Source: a virus. Taken from it: 27,920 nt of DNA. The stretch lies in IMG/VR virus record IMGVR_UViG_3300027974_000133, positions 1 through 27,920 of that record, one strand, 5' to 3'. The notes beneath the pieces are model-generated. The model worked only from the letters and a program-made list of their open reading frames with translations, made no database searches and was not told the DNA's origin. Within the stretch, counting starts at the first letter, position 1. Each line of letters opens with the position of its first letter. Shown here in pieces: positions 1 through 8,516 of the stretch. Position numbers and translations under genes: made by a program.

Positions 1-483
1 GTAAGCAATCAAATTAAAAATTTAATAAGAAATAATTACGGAAATTATTCTAGACCATGTTTAAGATGCGCAGCAGCAGAACAAGAAGACGGTTGCACAA
101 TTTATGCATCTCAATGTGGTAAATGTCCATTATACGCAAAGTGGGAAAAGAGTAAAAAATCAGCGCACGATATAAAATTACCAGTAGCATTAGAAAATCA
201 TACTCAAGAAGTTCACAATATTATCGAAGATGAGATTGATATTGAAAAAACTGCAAAAAATATTCATGCAAAAATGCAACAAGTACTCAAGCCAGTTGAA
301 TGGAAATTTTATGAATTATATTATATCAAACATAAGTCTGAAGAAGAGTCAGCAAAATTAATGGGATATAAGACTACAGAAAAGAATAGAAAGATTGGTT
401 ATAAACAAGTTAAAAATCTTAAAAAATCCATTATGATTAAGGTTAAGAAATATTTATATAATGGAGACATAGATATTCATTAA
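1..483 (+). CDS. Sigma-region-4-like protein with Cys cluster (5' partial)
   Basis: The reading frame is open from the first base, so the N terminus lies outside the window; 160 codons are visible. Counting from the window start, a cysteine cluster (CxxC at residues 20-23, C32, CxxC at 39-42) looks like a zinc-binding knuckle. The C-terminal 60 residues (ELYYIKHKSEEESAKLMGY, then a basic helix ending near KKYL) resemble the helix-turn-helix of sigma-factor region 4: a charged first helix, a turn at LMGY and a Lys-rich recognition helix. Known: T4-like phages encode small divergent sigma factors for late transcription. Inferred: this could be such a factor or another HTH DNA-binding protein. 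The next gene starts 2 nt after its stop, so the two are probably co-transcribed. A role in terminase binding is the main alternative. Function is uncertain; the frame is secure. Confidence 0.6.
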   Translation, partial: VSNQIKNLIRNNYGNYSRPCLRCAAAEQEDGCTIYASQCGKCPLYAKWEKSKKSAHDIKLPVALENHTQEVHNIIEDEIDIEKTAKNIHAKMQQVLKPVEWKFYELYYIKHKSEEESAKLMGYKTTEKNRKIGYKQVKNLKKSIMIKVKKYLYNGDIDIH

Positions 484-484
484 T

Positions 485-1579
485 ATGAGTGAAAATTTAC
501 CAGAACTTACAGAAGAACAGCAATTAAATCTATTAAACGAATGGAATAATCGAGCAGATAATCCACCTTCATTAACTGAATTAGTTAAATTGGCTTTTGG
601 CAGAGATGATCTTGACGGCAGAAGTAAAGAAGGCAAAGCTGTAAAACAATTTCTTGCAGCAAGACAAATTAAACCACGAAAGAGTCATGAATATCAAGCT
701 AAAGGTCTTATAGAATTAACAGAAGATCAAAAAGAATACATCAGCAATAATTGTGCTACAATGACAGGACTTGAGATAGCTAAAATTTTATTTAAAAATG
801 AATCATTAACAAATCTTTGCCAAGAAACAAGAAGCGTTCTTGATTACATGAAAACTATACCTAGCAATATTAAATATCTTAATGATGTAAATGAAAATGC
901 TGCTACAGAAGTTTATAAAGCTCCACGAAGCGAAGAGAGAATGATTGTTAAAATTAATAAGTATATATTAGATGGAATTGACAAAGAAAAAATTACCCCA
1001 AGACAAAAGAAAGAAGTAAATTCTTTGATTGGCTATATGAATACTTATAGATTTACTCATCAAATTAATCTTTATAGCGATGAAAATGATAGAGATCTTT
1101 TCGAAAGCAGTTTCGTTAGATATACTTACGATAAAAGTGATTTAACTCAAGAAGAAGTAGATCAATATATCGTGTTAGCTACAGAAGTCGTAATATCATC
1201 TAGTATTCAACAAACAATTACAGCATTACAAGATCAAATAGATATAGCAACTCAAGAAGATGGTAAAATTCCAATGGCAGTAGTAGAAGCTAGCAGCACG
1301 GCAAGAAAAGAGTATAATGATTGCGTTAATCGTCAACAAAAATTGCTACAAGATCTCAAAGTTAAAAGAAGCGAAAGACTTAGCAAGCAAGTTAAAGAAA
1401 ATGCGAGCATCTTAAATCTTGTTGAAATGTGGAAGCAGGAAGAGTCAAGACAAAAACTATTAAAAATAGCAGAACTCAGAAAGAATAGTATCAAAAAGGA
1501 AATAGAACGCCTTGGTACAATGGACGAATTAAAAGCTAGAATACTTGGAATATCAGAAGACGATATTTTAAACGGATAA
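485..1579 (+). CDS. Coiled-coil protein in the small-terminase position
   Basis: This 364-aa soluble, charged protein has no signal peptide or membrane segment. Residues 15-60 are helical and could hold an HTH (SLTELVKLAFG). Residues 280-350 are very rich in K, E, R, L and Q and look like a coiled coil, which could support oligomerisation. The start directly follows the preceding stop without a Shine-Dalgarno, which suggests translational coupling. It sits two genes upstream of the large terminase, where many tailed phages place the DNA-recognising small subunit (TerS). Its length is well above most TerS proteins and no family-defining motif is visible, so TerS is inferred from position and general architecture only. 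Confidence 0.55.
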   Translation: MSENLPELTEEQQLNLLNEWNNRADNPPSLTELVKLAFGRDDLDGRSKEGKAVKQFLAARQIKPRKSHEYQAKGLIELTEDQKEYISNNCATMTGLEIAKILFKNESLTNLCQETRSVLDYMKTIPSNIKYLNDVNENAATEVYKAPRSEERMIVKINKYILDGIDKEKITPRQKKEVNSLIGYMNTYRFTHQINLYSDENDRDLFESSFVRYTYDKSDLTQEEVDQYIVLATEVVISSSIQQTITALQDQIDIATQEDGKIPMAVVEASSTARKEYNDCVNRQQKLLQDLKVKRSERLSKQVKENASILNLVEMWKQEESRQKLLKIAELRKNSIKKEIERLGTMDELKARILGISEDDILNG

Positions 1580-1583
1580 TTTT

Positions 1584-2519
1584 ATGTCAGTTATATGCAA
1601 AATAGATGGAAAAGAGTTTCCAAGTGAGAAGGCATTGCATATGTCGCTCAAGGGCTATGGTTTTAATAAAGTTAAATATTATCAAACATATTTTGAAAGA
1701 CGAGACTTATTAACAAATGAACTTATTAATTTTAAGACTAAAGAGCAATACTTAAATAGCGATTTTAACGATAAGAATAATATGAAAAAATGGCTAAAGC
1801 AACAGCCAATCGAAAAAGCTCAAGAATATTGTAAGCAACTATTATCTAAAAGAAAATATGACAAAAATTTAACCTATAGTCCTTCTCAAGTAGAGTTAAG
1901 AACAATTATGGCGCCATCTATACTTTTTTACAATAAAATATTTGATGATTATTATGATGTTTGCTCAACTTTAGGACTAGAAAATAGATTCATTCATCCA
2001 AATAATATAACAGATCAATTTAAAAACAAATTAAATAAAAAATCAATTATATATGTTGATACAAGAGAGCAAAGCTGGTTGAAATTTGACACAAAATTTG
2101 AGATCAAGACCTTACCATTTGGAGACTACTCTTGCAGTAACGATAATTGCAAATGTTTTATAGAAAGAAAAAGCTTGAGCGATTTCATCAGCACATTGAG
2201 CATTAAAAACTTTGATAGATTTAAAAATGAAATAGATCGAGCAAAGAAAAGTGGAGCATATTTGATTGTTGTAGTTGAAGAAAAACTATCTAACGCACTA
2301 AGCTTTCAATATCTTCCGCATATTAGTAAAAAGATAAAAGCAACTCCAGAATATATATTTCATAATGTTAGAGAATTACTGCAAAATTATGATAATCTAC
2401 AATTTCTTTTTGTAGATGGAAGAGGAGAGATGACAAAGGTAATTGAGTCTATTTTTACATCAAATTGTTTTTACAGACAAATAGACCTTCAATTAGCTTA
2501 TGATCTAAAACTATTATGA
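1584..2519 (+). CDS. ERCC4/XPF-type nuclease
   Basis: This 311-aa protein carries the signature of the ERCC4 (XPF/Mus81) nuclease fold in its C-terminal half: IIYVDTREQ at 155-163 (D159, R161, E162), LPFGDYS at 177-183 (D181), the catalytic-type IERKSLSDF at 193-201 (E194, R195, K196, D200), then FDRFKNEI and the hydrophobic strand AYLIVVVEE. In this family the ERKxxxD residues coordinate the metal for cleavage of branched or flap DNA. The N-terminal 40 residues (CKIDGKEFPSEKAL, then YYQTYF) look like a degenerate zinc-finger-type module that has lost a full Cys/His set. Its stop overlaps the terminase start (ATGA), so it is translationally coupled to packaging. A role in resolving branched or concatemeric DNA before packaging is inferred. 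Confidence 0.85.
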   Translation: MSVICKIDGKEFPSEKALHMSLKGYGFNKVKYYQTYFERRDLLTNELINFKTKEQYLNSDFNDKNNMKKWLKQQPIEKAQEYCKQLLSKRKYDKNLTYSPSQVELRTIMAPSILFYNKIFDDYYDVCSTLGLENRFIHPNNITDQFKNKLNKKSIIYVDTREQSWLKFDTKFEIKTLPFGDYSCSNDNCKCFIERKSLSDFISTLSIKNFDRFKNEIDRAKKSGAYLIVVVEEKLSNALSFQYLPHISKKIKATPEYIFHNVRELLQNYDNLQFLFVDGRGEMTKVIESIFTSNCFYRQIDLQLAYDLKLL

Positions 2520-4360
2520 TATATTCTCCAGATAAATATAAAAAAAATTATCCAGATATTAATACAGAATTAATGAATCTAAAAGGGATTCTTAATGATA
2601 AAGACGCTAAAATTTCTCTTGCTAAATTTTTAAGAGCTAATTTAGGTTTTACTACCGAACTTATAAGTGGAATTAAGTTAGCGCCATACCAAGAGATTCA
2701 TCTTAAAGGTTTATTAAACAGAAACTTTAGTATGTGCGTATTTGGTCGAGGCTGTGGTAAAAGTTTTATAGCAAGTGTATTTTGTTTTCTTCAATGCGTT
2801 TTCGAACCTAATACTAAAATTCTAATTGCAGGACCAACCTTCAGAACAGCTAGATTCATATTTAATAATCTAGAGAAGATCGTAAATAGCAAAGGCGCAG
2901 AACTTCTTCAACAAGCTTTTGGTTCAAAAAGTAAAAGAAACGATCAATATGAATGGTCGATTAATGGTGGAAGCATTGTAGCTATTCCCCTAAGCGGAGA
3001 AAAGATTCGAGGATTTCGCGCTAACGTATTAGTGCTTGACGAGTTTCTTTTACTATCAGAAGATATTGTTAAAACCGTATTGATGCCATTCTTAGTTGCA
3101 CCACAGAATATGAAAGAACGAATGGAAATTAGAGAAATGGAAGACACTTTAATTAGAGAAGGAGCAATGAAAGAAGAAGATAGAATGGTTTTTGAAAATA
3201 ATAGTAAAATGATAGCTCTTTCTTCTGCAAGCTATACATTTGAAAATCTTTATAAAACATATAATGAATGGATAGAAAAAATATATTCAAAAGAAAACAC
3301 AGAAGCATCTTATTTTGTATCTCAACTAAGTTATGAAGCTTTGCCATTAGAGATGATTGATAAAACCATTATTGAAGAAGCTCAAAATGGAGGATCAAGT
3401 CATAGCAGCTTTTTGAGAGAATATTGCGCAAGATTTATTGATGGTAGCGATAGTTATTTTAGCGCAAAAAAGATGGAAGATTGCACTATTCCAAACGGTC
3501 AAGCTCCTCATACCTTAATGAAAGGAACTTCTGGAAAAAAATATATTCTTGGTATTGATCCTAATATGAGTGATAGTCCTAATGCAGATTATTTTGCTAT
3601 GGCAGTAATGGAGATTGATGAAGAAACAAAAACGGGTACATTAGTTCACACTTACGCTGGATTAGGAAATTTAAAAAATCACGTTAATTACTTTTATTAT
3701 CTTATGACTAATTTTAATATTGTATTTATGATTTTGGATAATGCTGGAGCGGACATATTCCTTTCTGCTTGTAATCAATCTGAACTATTTAAAACTAATA
3801 ATCTAGTAATCAATACTTTTGAATTTAATTCTGATTTAGAGGGCGTAGATTATGAACAAGAAGTTCGTAAAGTTAGAAATATTTATAATTTAGAATCAAA
3901 GAAGATAGCTTTCAATCAAGTCTTTACAAGCAACTTTATTCGTAAAGCTAATGAACACTTACAAGCTTCTATTGATTATAAGAAAATATGGTTTGCTAGT
4001 AAAACTTGCGCTAATGATAATTTCTTTGAAACTGTATTCGGCCAAAGTATCCCATTAGAGTTAATGAAAACAGAAGAAAAGAAAGACTGGTCTACTTTAG
4101 ACTTTATCGAAAATCAAGACGATTTTATTTATCAAACCAAAAAACAATGCACTCTAGTAGAACACTCATCTACAGCTAGAGGCACTCAATCCTTCGATTT
4201 ACCCCAACACTTGAAAAGAAGTAGCTCATGTAATAAAGCTAGAAAAGATAATTATTCTGCACTTTTATTAGGAAATTGGGGTTTAAAGTGTTATTATGAT
4301 ATAATGAACGCTCCAAAAGAAGACATATCTCAGACTTTCACCCCAATAATGATAAAATAA
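2516..4360 (+). CDS. Terminase large subunit (TerL)
   Basis: This 614-aa protein is the packaging motor ATPase plus nuclease. The ATPase has a Walker A-type loop GRGCGKS (77-83) and a Walker B VLVLDE (171-176, acidic pair D175/E176), followed by a coupling-motif-like segment ALSSASY (234-240). The RNase H-like nuclease domain begins with LGIDPN (D348), has a second acidic centre ILDNAGAD (D408, D413) and a candidate third acid at RKDNYSA (D578). Length and motif order fit the T4 gp17-like TerL group. In the cell it docks on the portal at the prohead vertex and pumps DNA in. The start overlaps the preceding stop. The stop is immediately followed by a GTGTAAT element that opens the next unit. 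Confidence 0.96.
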   Translation: MIYSPDKYKKNYPDINTELMNLKGILNDKDAKISLAKFLRANLGFTTELISGIKLAPYQEIHLKGLLNRNFSMCVFGRGCGKSFIASVFCFLQCVFEPNTKILIAGPTFRTARFIFNNLEKIVNSKGAELLQQAFGSKSKRNDQYEWSINGGSIVAIPLSGEKIRGFRANVLVLDEFLLLSEDIVKTVLMPFLVAPQNMKERMEIREMEDTLIREGAMKEEDRMVFENNSKMIALSSASYTFENLYKTYNEWIEKIYSKENTEASYFVSQLSYEALPLEMIDKTIIEEAQNGGSSHSSFLREYCARFIDGSDSYFSAKKMEDCTIPNGQAPHTLMKGTSGKKYILGIDPNMSDSPNADYFAMAVMEIDEETKTGTLVHTYAGLGNLKNHVNYFYYLMTNFNIVFMILDNAGADIFLSACNQSELFKTNNLVINTFEFNSDLEGVDYEQEVRKVRNIYNLESKKIAFNQVFTSNFIRKANEHLQASIDYKKIWFASKTCANDNFFETVFGQSIPLELMKTEEKKDWSTLDFIENQDDFIYQTKKQCTLVEHSSTARGTQSFDLPQHLKRSSSCNKARKDNYSALLLGNWGLKCYYDIMNAPKEDISQTFTPIMIK

Positions 4361-4367
4361 GTGTAAT
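4361..4367 (+). promoter_or_regulatory. GTGTAAT element before portal gene
   Basis: Exact heptamer starting right after the TerL stop and 19 nt before the portal ATG. There is no Shine-Dalgarno in between. One member of the recurrent intergenic motif family, interpreted as a late promoter -10-like element. Confidence 0.5.
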
Positions 4368-4379
4368 ATTTAACAATAT

Positions 4380-6311
4380 ATGAGCAAAAAAACTAAAAAA
4401 ATTGAAGAAACCAAAGCCTCAGTAGAATTTCCACTACCACAAGATCAAGTAACGCCACTTATGGTATATGGAACTGATGTATCAGACAAGAAAAGAGCAA
4501 AAATAGCAGAGATTAGGGCTTCGACTGGCATGCGTAGAAATGCTGCAGCAGATATAGAAAGAACTAGTAGATTTACTAATATTGATACAGGTATTATTCC
4601 TTTTAGATATTCTAATTATGTTAAAAATCTCTCTACTTTAGATGTTAGAGATGCTATTATTTTGTGTCAAAAAGCTTATTATAATGTAGCTATTTTCAGA
4701 AACACAATCGATTTAATGACAGAATTTTCTGATAGTCCAATTTACTTAACTGGTGGAAGCCAAAAATCAAGAGAATTTTTTGAAGCATATTTTAAGAAAA
4801 TCAATCTATCAAGCTTCCAAGATCAATTCTTTAGAGAGTACTACAGAAGCGGAAACGTATTCACTTATAGATTTGACACATCTTTAACTAGCGAACAACT
4901 TTTAAAAATAACACAAACTTTTGGTTCTAAATTAAAATCAATTGCTCAAGACGGTTCAGTTAAACTTCCAGCAAGATACACAATTGTTAACCCAGCAGAT
5001 ATCTATGTTGGTGGAACAGTTAATTATGCTTTTAATGTTTATTATAAATTGTTGAGTGATTACGAATTAGAAAGACTAAGAGATCCAAAAACAGATGAAG
5101 ATATTGAAGTTTATAATAATCTTCCCCAAGATGTTAAAGATAAGATTAAAAGTAAAAACAATTCTTATATTCTTGTTCCACTAGACAAAAGTAAACTCGC
5201 AGCAGTATTTTATAAGAAGCAAGATTACGAGCCACTTTCTATTCCAATGGGTTTTCCTGTTCTTGATGATATTAACTGGAAACTTGAAATGAAGAAGATG
5301 GATATGGCGGTAACAAGAACAATGCAACAAGCAGTTTTGTTAGTTACTATGGGAGATACTCCTGATAAAGGTGGAGTAAATCAAAAGAATCTTCAAGCGA
5401 TGCAACAATTATTTGAAAATCAAAGTATTGGAAGAGTTCTTATCGCTGATTATACAACAAAAGCTCAATTCGTTATTCCAGATATTGGTAATTTAATTGG
5501 ACCACAAAAGTATGAAGTAGTAGATCGCGATATTCAAATTGGATTAAATAATATTCTTATTGGTAATGAAAAATTTGCAAATACAAGTATTAAAGTTCAA
5601 GTATTTGTTCAAAGATTAAAGCAAGCTAGAGAAGTATTTATCAATGAATTCTTGATTCCAGAAATAAGAAGAATGAGCAAAGATATTGGTTTTAAAAATT
5701 TTCCAACTCCAACATTTCAAGATATTGATATTAAAGATGATGTTCAATACTCTAGAATTTATAATAGACTAGTTGAGTTAGGAGTATTGACCGCAGAAGA
5801 GGGATTAGCTGCAATTGATACTGGAAGACTACCAACTCAAGAAGAGTCTGTACAATCTCAAAGAAAATTCAAAGAATTAAGAGACGAAGGTTTGTATCAA
5901 CCACTTATTGGTGGAAGTGCAGCTGGTCAAGCTGGTAGACCATCTGGTTCTACTGGAATACCTCAATCGACAAAAAACGTAAAACCAATTGGCGCAAAAG
6001 CTTCATTCTCAGTTGTTAAAATTAAAGATAACATCTTAGCATCTCAAAATCTAGAAGAAGAAGTTAAGTCTGCTGTTAGGAAAAAGTTTAATGTTAAAAA
6101 ATTAAGCAATCAACAAAAAGAAAGTGCAGAAAATATATCTGAAATTATTATAGCTAATGAAATTCCAGAAAATTGGACAGCTAAAATCGAAGAATATATA
6201 GAAAAACCCTTTGATCAAAATCAAGACCAAATCAACAATATTCAAGAGATTGCGGCTGAACATCAAGTCTCAAATTACATAGCTTCATTGTTGTATCATA
6301 GTAAAGCTTAA
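4380..6311 (+). CDS. Portal protein
   Basis: This 643-aa protein directly follows TerL, the usual portal position. Central features fit phage portal proteins: an alpha/beta region with DAIILCQKAYYN (91-102) followed by the helix IFRNTIDLMTEF, FFREYYRSGNVFTYRF (150-165), an NPADIYVGG strand, and a long helical stretch after residue 310 corresponding to the stem and clip region. The C-terminal 100 residues (VKSAVRKKFNVKKL onward) are basic and helical and probably lie inside the capsid. In the virion a dodecamer of this protein forms the DNA channel and contacts TerL and the head-tail joining proteins. No Shine-Dalgarno precedes the ATG. Confidence 0.9.
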   Translation: MSKKTKKIEETKASVEFPLPQDQVTPLMVYGTDVSDKKRAKIAEIRASTGMRRNAAADIERTSRFTNIDTGIIPFRYSNYVKNLSTLDVRDAIILCQKAYYNVAIFRNTIDLMTEFSDSPIYLTGGSQKSREFFEAYFKKINLSSFQDQFFREYYRSGNVFTYRFDTSLTSEQLLKITQTFGSKLKSIAQDGSVKLPARYTIVNPADIYVGGTVNYAFNVYYKLLSDYELERLRDPKTDEDIEVYNNLPQDVKDKIKSKNNSYILVPLDKSKLAAVFYKKQDYEPLSIPMGFPVLDDINWKLEMKKMDMAVTRTMQQAVLLVTMGDTPDKGGVNQKNLQAMQQLFENQSIGRVLIADYTTKAQFVIPDIGNLIGPQKYEVVDRDIQIGLNNILIGNEKFANTSIKVQVFVQRLKQAREVFINEFLIPEIRRMSKDIGFKNFPTPTFQDIDIKDDVQYSRIYNRLVELGVLTAEEGLAAIDTGRLPTQEESVQSQRKFKELRDEGLYQPLIGGSAAGQAGRPSGSTGIPQSTKNVKPIGAKASFSVVKIKDNILASQNLEEEVKSAVRKKFNVKKLSNQQKESAENISEIIIANEIPENWTAKIEEYIEKPFDQNQDQINNIQEIAAEHQVSNYIASLLYHSKA

Positions 6312-6314
6312 AAA

Positions 6315-6321
6315 GTGTAAT
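6315..6321 (+). promoter_or_regulatory. GTGTAAT element before tail-tube-like gene
   Basis: Exact heptamer 27 nt before the ATG at 6342. Here the longer gap holds a Shine-Dalgarno-like AAGGA (6329-6333), 8 nt from the start. AATCC (6319-6323) can pair with GGATT (6331-6335), which would mask that site. Confidence 0.45.
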
Positions 6322-6341
6322 CCTATACAAGGATTAAGGTT

Positions 6342-7550
6342 ATGGCCAGAAATAGAATAATCTACAATGTAGAAGGTTTATATGTTGCTCCATATAGTGG
6401 AGAACAAAATGCGAGTTCTGATTATTATTTGGCTAATAATATTATTCTTAAAAGATTAGAAAAAATACAAAATTTTAATTATTCAATTCAACAACCAAGA
6501 TTAAATGCCCAAGGTTTTGGTCAAAAACAAAATATTTTTCAAGGCGTAAACACATCCCCAGAGGTTGCTTTTAATTTTTCTTATATTCCTGATGGGGTTA
6601 CAAATGAGAATAGGTTAAATTTTAATGTTAATCATTTTTCTGGATTTAATGCACCAATGTTTTCTGGATTATGTACTAATAGCGGATTATTAAATGATAG
6701 AGATTTTTATCTTGTTATAAATAAAAATGTTGACGATTTGTTTTCTGAAAATGCAACATTAACAAATTCTTTAATTAATCCAACTAATGTTACTCAAGTA
6801 ATAAACTCAAATAGTCAAAATTATGGACTATTACATTTTCAAAACTCTTATCTCAATGAATATTCTTTTAATGTTTCACTTGGAAATTTACCAGTAGTAA
6901 ATCAAAGTTATGTTGCAGATAATATTGTTTTTTATACTAGTGGGTCTGGAGTAAAGTATACTTTCTTAGATTTAAGATCTGGAATAAATCAAGCAAGTAA
7001 TGATACAATCATTATTCCAAAAGCTTTAAATTACAATCAAAACACAATAAGTGGACAAAATATTCTTTTGCCAGGAAATGCTAGTGTTACTTTTTATACA
7101 AATAATACTACTGGAGTTTTATTTTATAATGATATAATTCAAAGCTTAGATTATTCATTATCTTTTAATAGAAAATCTTACAGAGCAATTAATTACAAAT
7201 TCCCATTATTAAGAAAAATAGAATTTCCAATTAATGGAAAATTAAATACAAGTTTTATTATTAAAGAAGATCTTTCTGGCTCGTTTTTCGATACATTAAA
7301 TAGAGATGAAGATTACAATATTATTGTTAATTTCAACAATAGTAAAGTCGGAGTAGATGCAACAAAATTAATCTTTAGTGGCTGTAAATTTACAAATATT
7401 AACTACGATTCTTCTATCGGAAGCAATAAAACTGCCACATTAAGTTTTGATTTTAATCTTGATCCAGATTTTGGAAGAAGAGGATTATTTGTTAGTGGAA
7501 ATGTATTGTATGGAGTTTTGAATAATACAAAGAAAGTATTGATATTTTAA
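6342..7550 (+). CDS. Virion structural protein, tail-tube-like
   Basis: This 402-aa beta-rich protein is full of N, S, T, F and Y and has no signal peptide. The N-terminal region has a pattern I associate with phage tail-tube or major tail proteins: RLEKIQNFNYSI (39-50), a GFGQ turn (58-61), then SPEVAFNFSYIPDG (72-85). The C-terminal region (TATLSFDFNLDP, then GRRGLFVSG) looks like a closing beta-sheet. It sits between the portal gene and the lysis genes. Alternative: another head- or tail-surface structural protein. Identification as tail tube rests on pattern memory, not on catalytic or diagnostic residues. Confidence 0.5.
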   Translation: MARNRIIYNVEGLYVAPYSGEQNASSDYYLANNIILKRLEKIQNFNYSIQQPRLNAQGFGQKQNIFQGVNTSPEVAFNFSYIPDGVTNENRLNFNVNHFSGFNAPMFSGLCTNSGLLNDRDFYLVINKNVDDLFSENATLTNSLINPTNVTQVINSNSQNYGLLHFQNSYLNEYSFNVSLGNLPVVNQSYVADNIVFYTSGSGVKYTFLDLRSGINQASNDTIIIPKALNYNQNTISGQNILLPGNASVTFYTNNTTGVLFYNDIIQSLDYSLSFNRKSYRAINYKFPLLRKIEFPINGKLNTSFIIKEDLSGSFFDTLNRDEDYNIIVNFNNSKVGVDATKLIFSGCKFTNINYDSSIGSNKTATLSFDFNLDPDFGRRGLFVSGNVLYGVLNNTKKVLIF

Positions 7551-7570
7551 TTTTTAATATATATAATATA

Positions 7571-7577
7571 GTGTAAT
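7571..7577 (+). promoter_or_regulatory. GTGTAAT element before lysis cassette
   Basis: Exact heptamer only 12 nt before the holin ATG (7583), the tightest spacing in the window. There is no Shine-Dalgarno between. A TSS about 7 nt beyond it would give a leaderless holin mRNA. Confidence 0.5.
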
Positions 7578-7582
7578 ATCTT

Positions 7583-7867
7583 ATGAAAACTATGCTATCT
7601 AAAATATTTGGCCCTAATTGGAGATCTAGCTCATCTGGAATTGCTACGGTTGTAGCAGTTTGCACAGCAATAGCAATTCATTCAGATCCAAGTCTAGTAG
7701 CCTTTCTTCCAGATAAGGCAGAAATTTATATTCTTGGAATTGCAAAATTAATCGCAGTTGTTTCTGGAATAGTTTTTGCACTTACAGTAAAAGATGCAGC
7801 AGTTACTGGTGGAACAGTAGCTCAAACAAGTGAAGCAAAAGATAGAACAAATGGAGAAAACATATGA
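7583..7867 (+). CDS. Holin
   Basis: This 94-aa protein has two hydrophobic segments (about residues 19-33, GIATVVAVCTAIAIH, and 48-69, IYILGIAKLIAVVSGIVFALTV) separated by a short polar turn, with a basic N terminus and a hydrophilic tail. NWRSSSSG before the first segment and the tail VTGGTVAQT are features I associate with small phage holins. Expected role: accumulate in the inner membrane and open lesions that release the endolysin. Its stop overlaps the next start (ATGA), which ties it to the lipoprotein gene. The first gene of a lysis cassette is a fitting place. No enzymatic motif is expected or seen. Confidence 0.75.
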   Translation: MKTMLSKIFGPNWRSSSSGIATVVAVCTAIAIHSDPSLVAFLPDKAEIYILGIAKLIAVVSGIVFALTVKDAAVTGGTVAQTSEAKDRTNGENI

Positions 7868-8313
7868 ATAAATTACAATTAACCGCAGTTGCTCTTTTGA
7901 GCGTATTTCTTGGCGCTTGCGCTACAACCAATACTGGAAAAGTTGATGTTGCAACAAGTGTTGAAAATACTCTTCCTTATGTTAAGCCAGCAGTAGTATT
8001 AGCTTGCACTGTTGTTCTTGATCAAGCAGTTTCTGGTAACGATAGAATTGAAAAAGCTAAAATGATTAATCATGTTGCAGCAATTGTAGAAGGATTAACG
8101 GCTGGAAATACTCCGACTCCAGAACAATTACAAAAAGCTCTTAACGATTATCTTCCAAGTGAAAAAACTCATTGGGCAAATTATGTTACTGTAATCAAAG
8201 ATCTTTATGCTCAACAATTTGCAAGGCTAGATGGTAATACCGCACTTGCTATTAAGGTACTTAACGCTATTGCATCTGGATGTAAAGATGCTACAGCAAG
8301 TTACGTAGAGTAA
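7864..8313 (+). CDS. Phage lipoprotein
   Basis: This 149-aa protein starts with a classical lipoprotein signal: N-terminal Lys, a hydrophobic core, and the lipobox LGAC with C19 as the acylated cysteine. The mature part is helical, with a second hydrophobic stretch (PYVKPAVVLACTVVLDQAV) and two further cysteines. TGG-AGA (7852-7857) lies 7 nt before the ATG and acts as a Shine-Dalgarno inside the holin gene. Placement between the holin and a spanin-like pair suggests a role in lysis or the outer membrane, but I do not recognise a family. Superinfection exclusion at the envelope is an alternative. Confidence 0.7.
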   Translation: MNKLQLTAVALLSVFLGACATTNTGKVDVATSVENTLPYVKPAVVLACTVVLDQAVSGNDRIEKAKMINHVAAIVEGLTAGNTPTPEQLQKALNDYLPSEKTHWANYVTVIKDLYAQQFARLDGNTALAIKVLNAIASGCKDATASYVE

Positions 8314-8315
8314 TT

Positions 8316-8516
8316 ATGCCAACTGGAATACTCCAAGCATTACTCTCAGCAGTATCTGGAATATTCGCAGCAATCAATAACGTATTCGGCGCAAAGAATA
8401 CAAAAGAAATGAAAGAGCGTCAAGAAGCTCAAAAAGAAGTCCACTATCAAAGTGAAATAGAAAAAGAAGTACAGGAGAAAAATCTTGAAGAAGTTCGCAA
8501 GCGTATTAGCTCTTAA
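8316..8516 (+). CDS. Small protein with hydrophobic N terminus and coiled coil, candidate i-spanin
   Basis: This 66-aa protein starts 2 nt after the previous stop. Residues 4-24 (GILQALLSAVSGIFAAINNVF) are hydrophobic enough for a membrane anchor or amphipathic helix. Residues 28-66 are almost purely charged or polar (KEMKERQEAQKEV, then EVQEKNLEEVRKR) and predict a continuous helix or coiled coil. This matches the layout of inner-membrane spanins (membrane anchor plus periplasmic coiled coil), although it is short for that class. The next gene, a lipoprotein, begins inside its 3' end in the +1 frame, as in Rz/Rz1 pairs. The spanin role is inferred from architecture and overlap. Confidence 0.6.
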   Translation: MPTGILQALLSAVSGIFAAINNVFGAKNTKEMKERQEAQKEVHYQSEIEKEVQEKNLEEVRKRISS

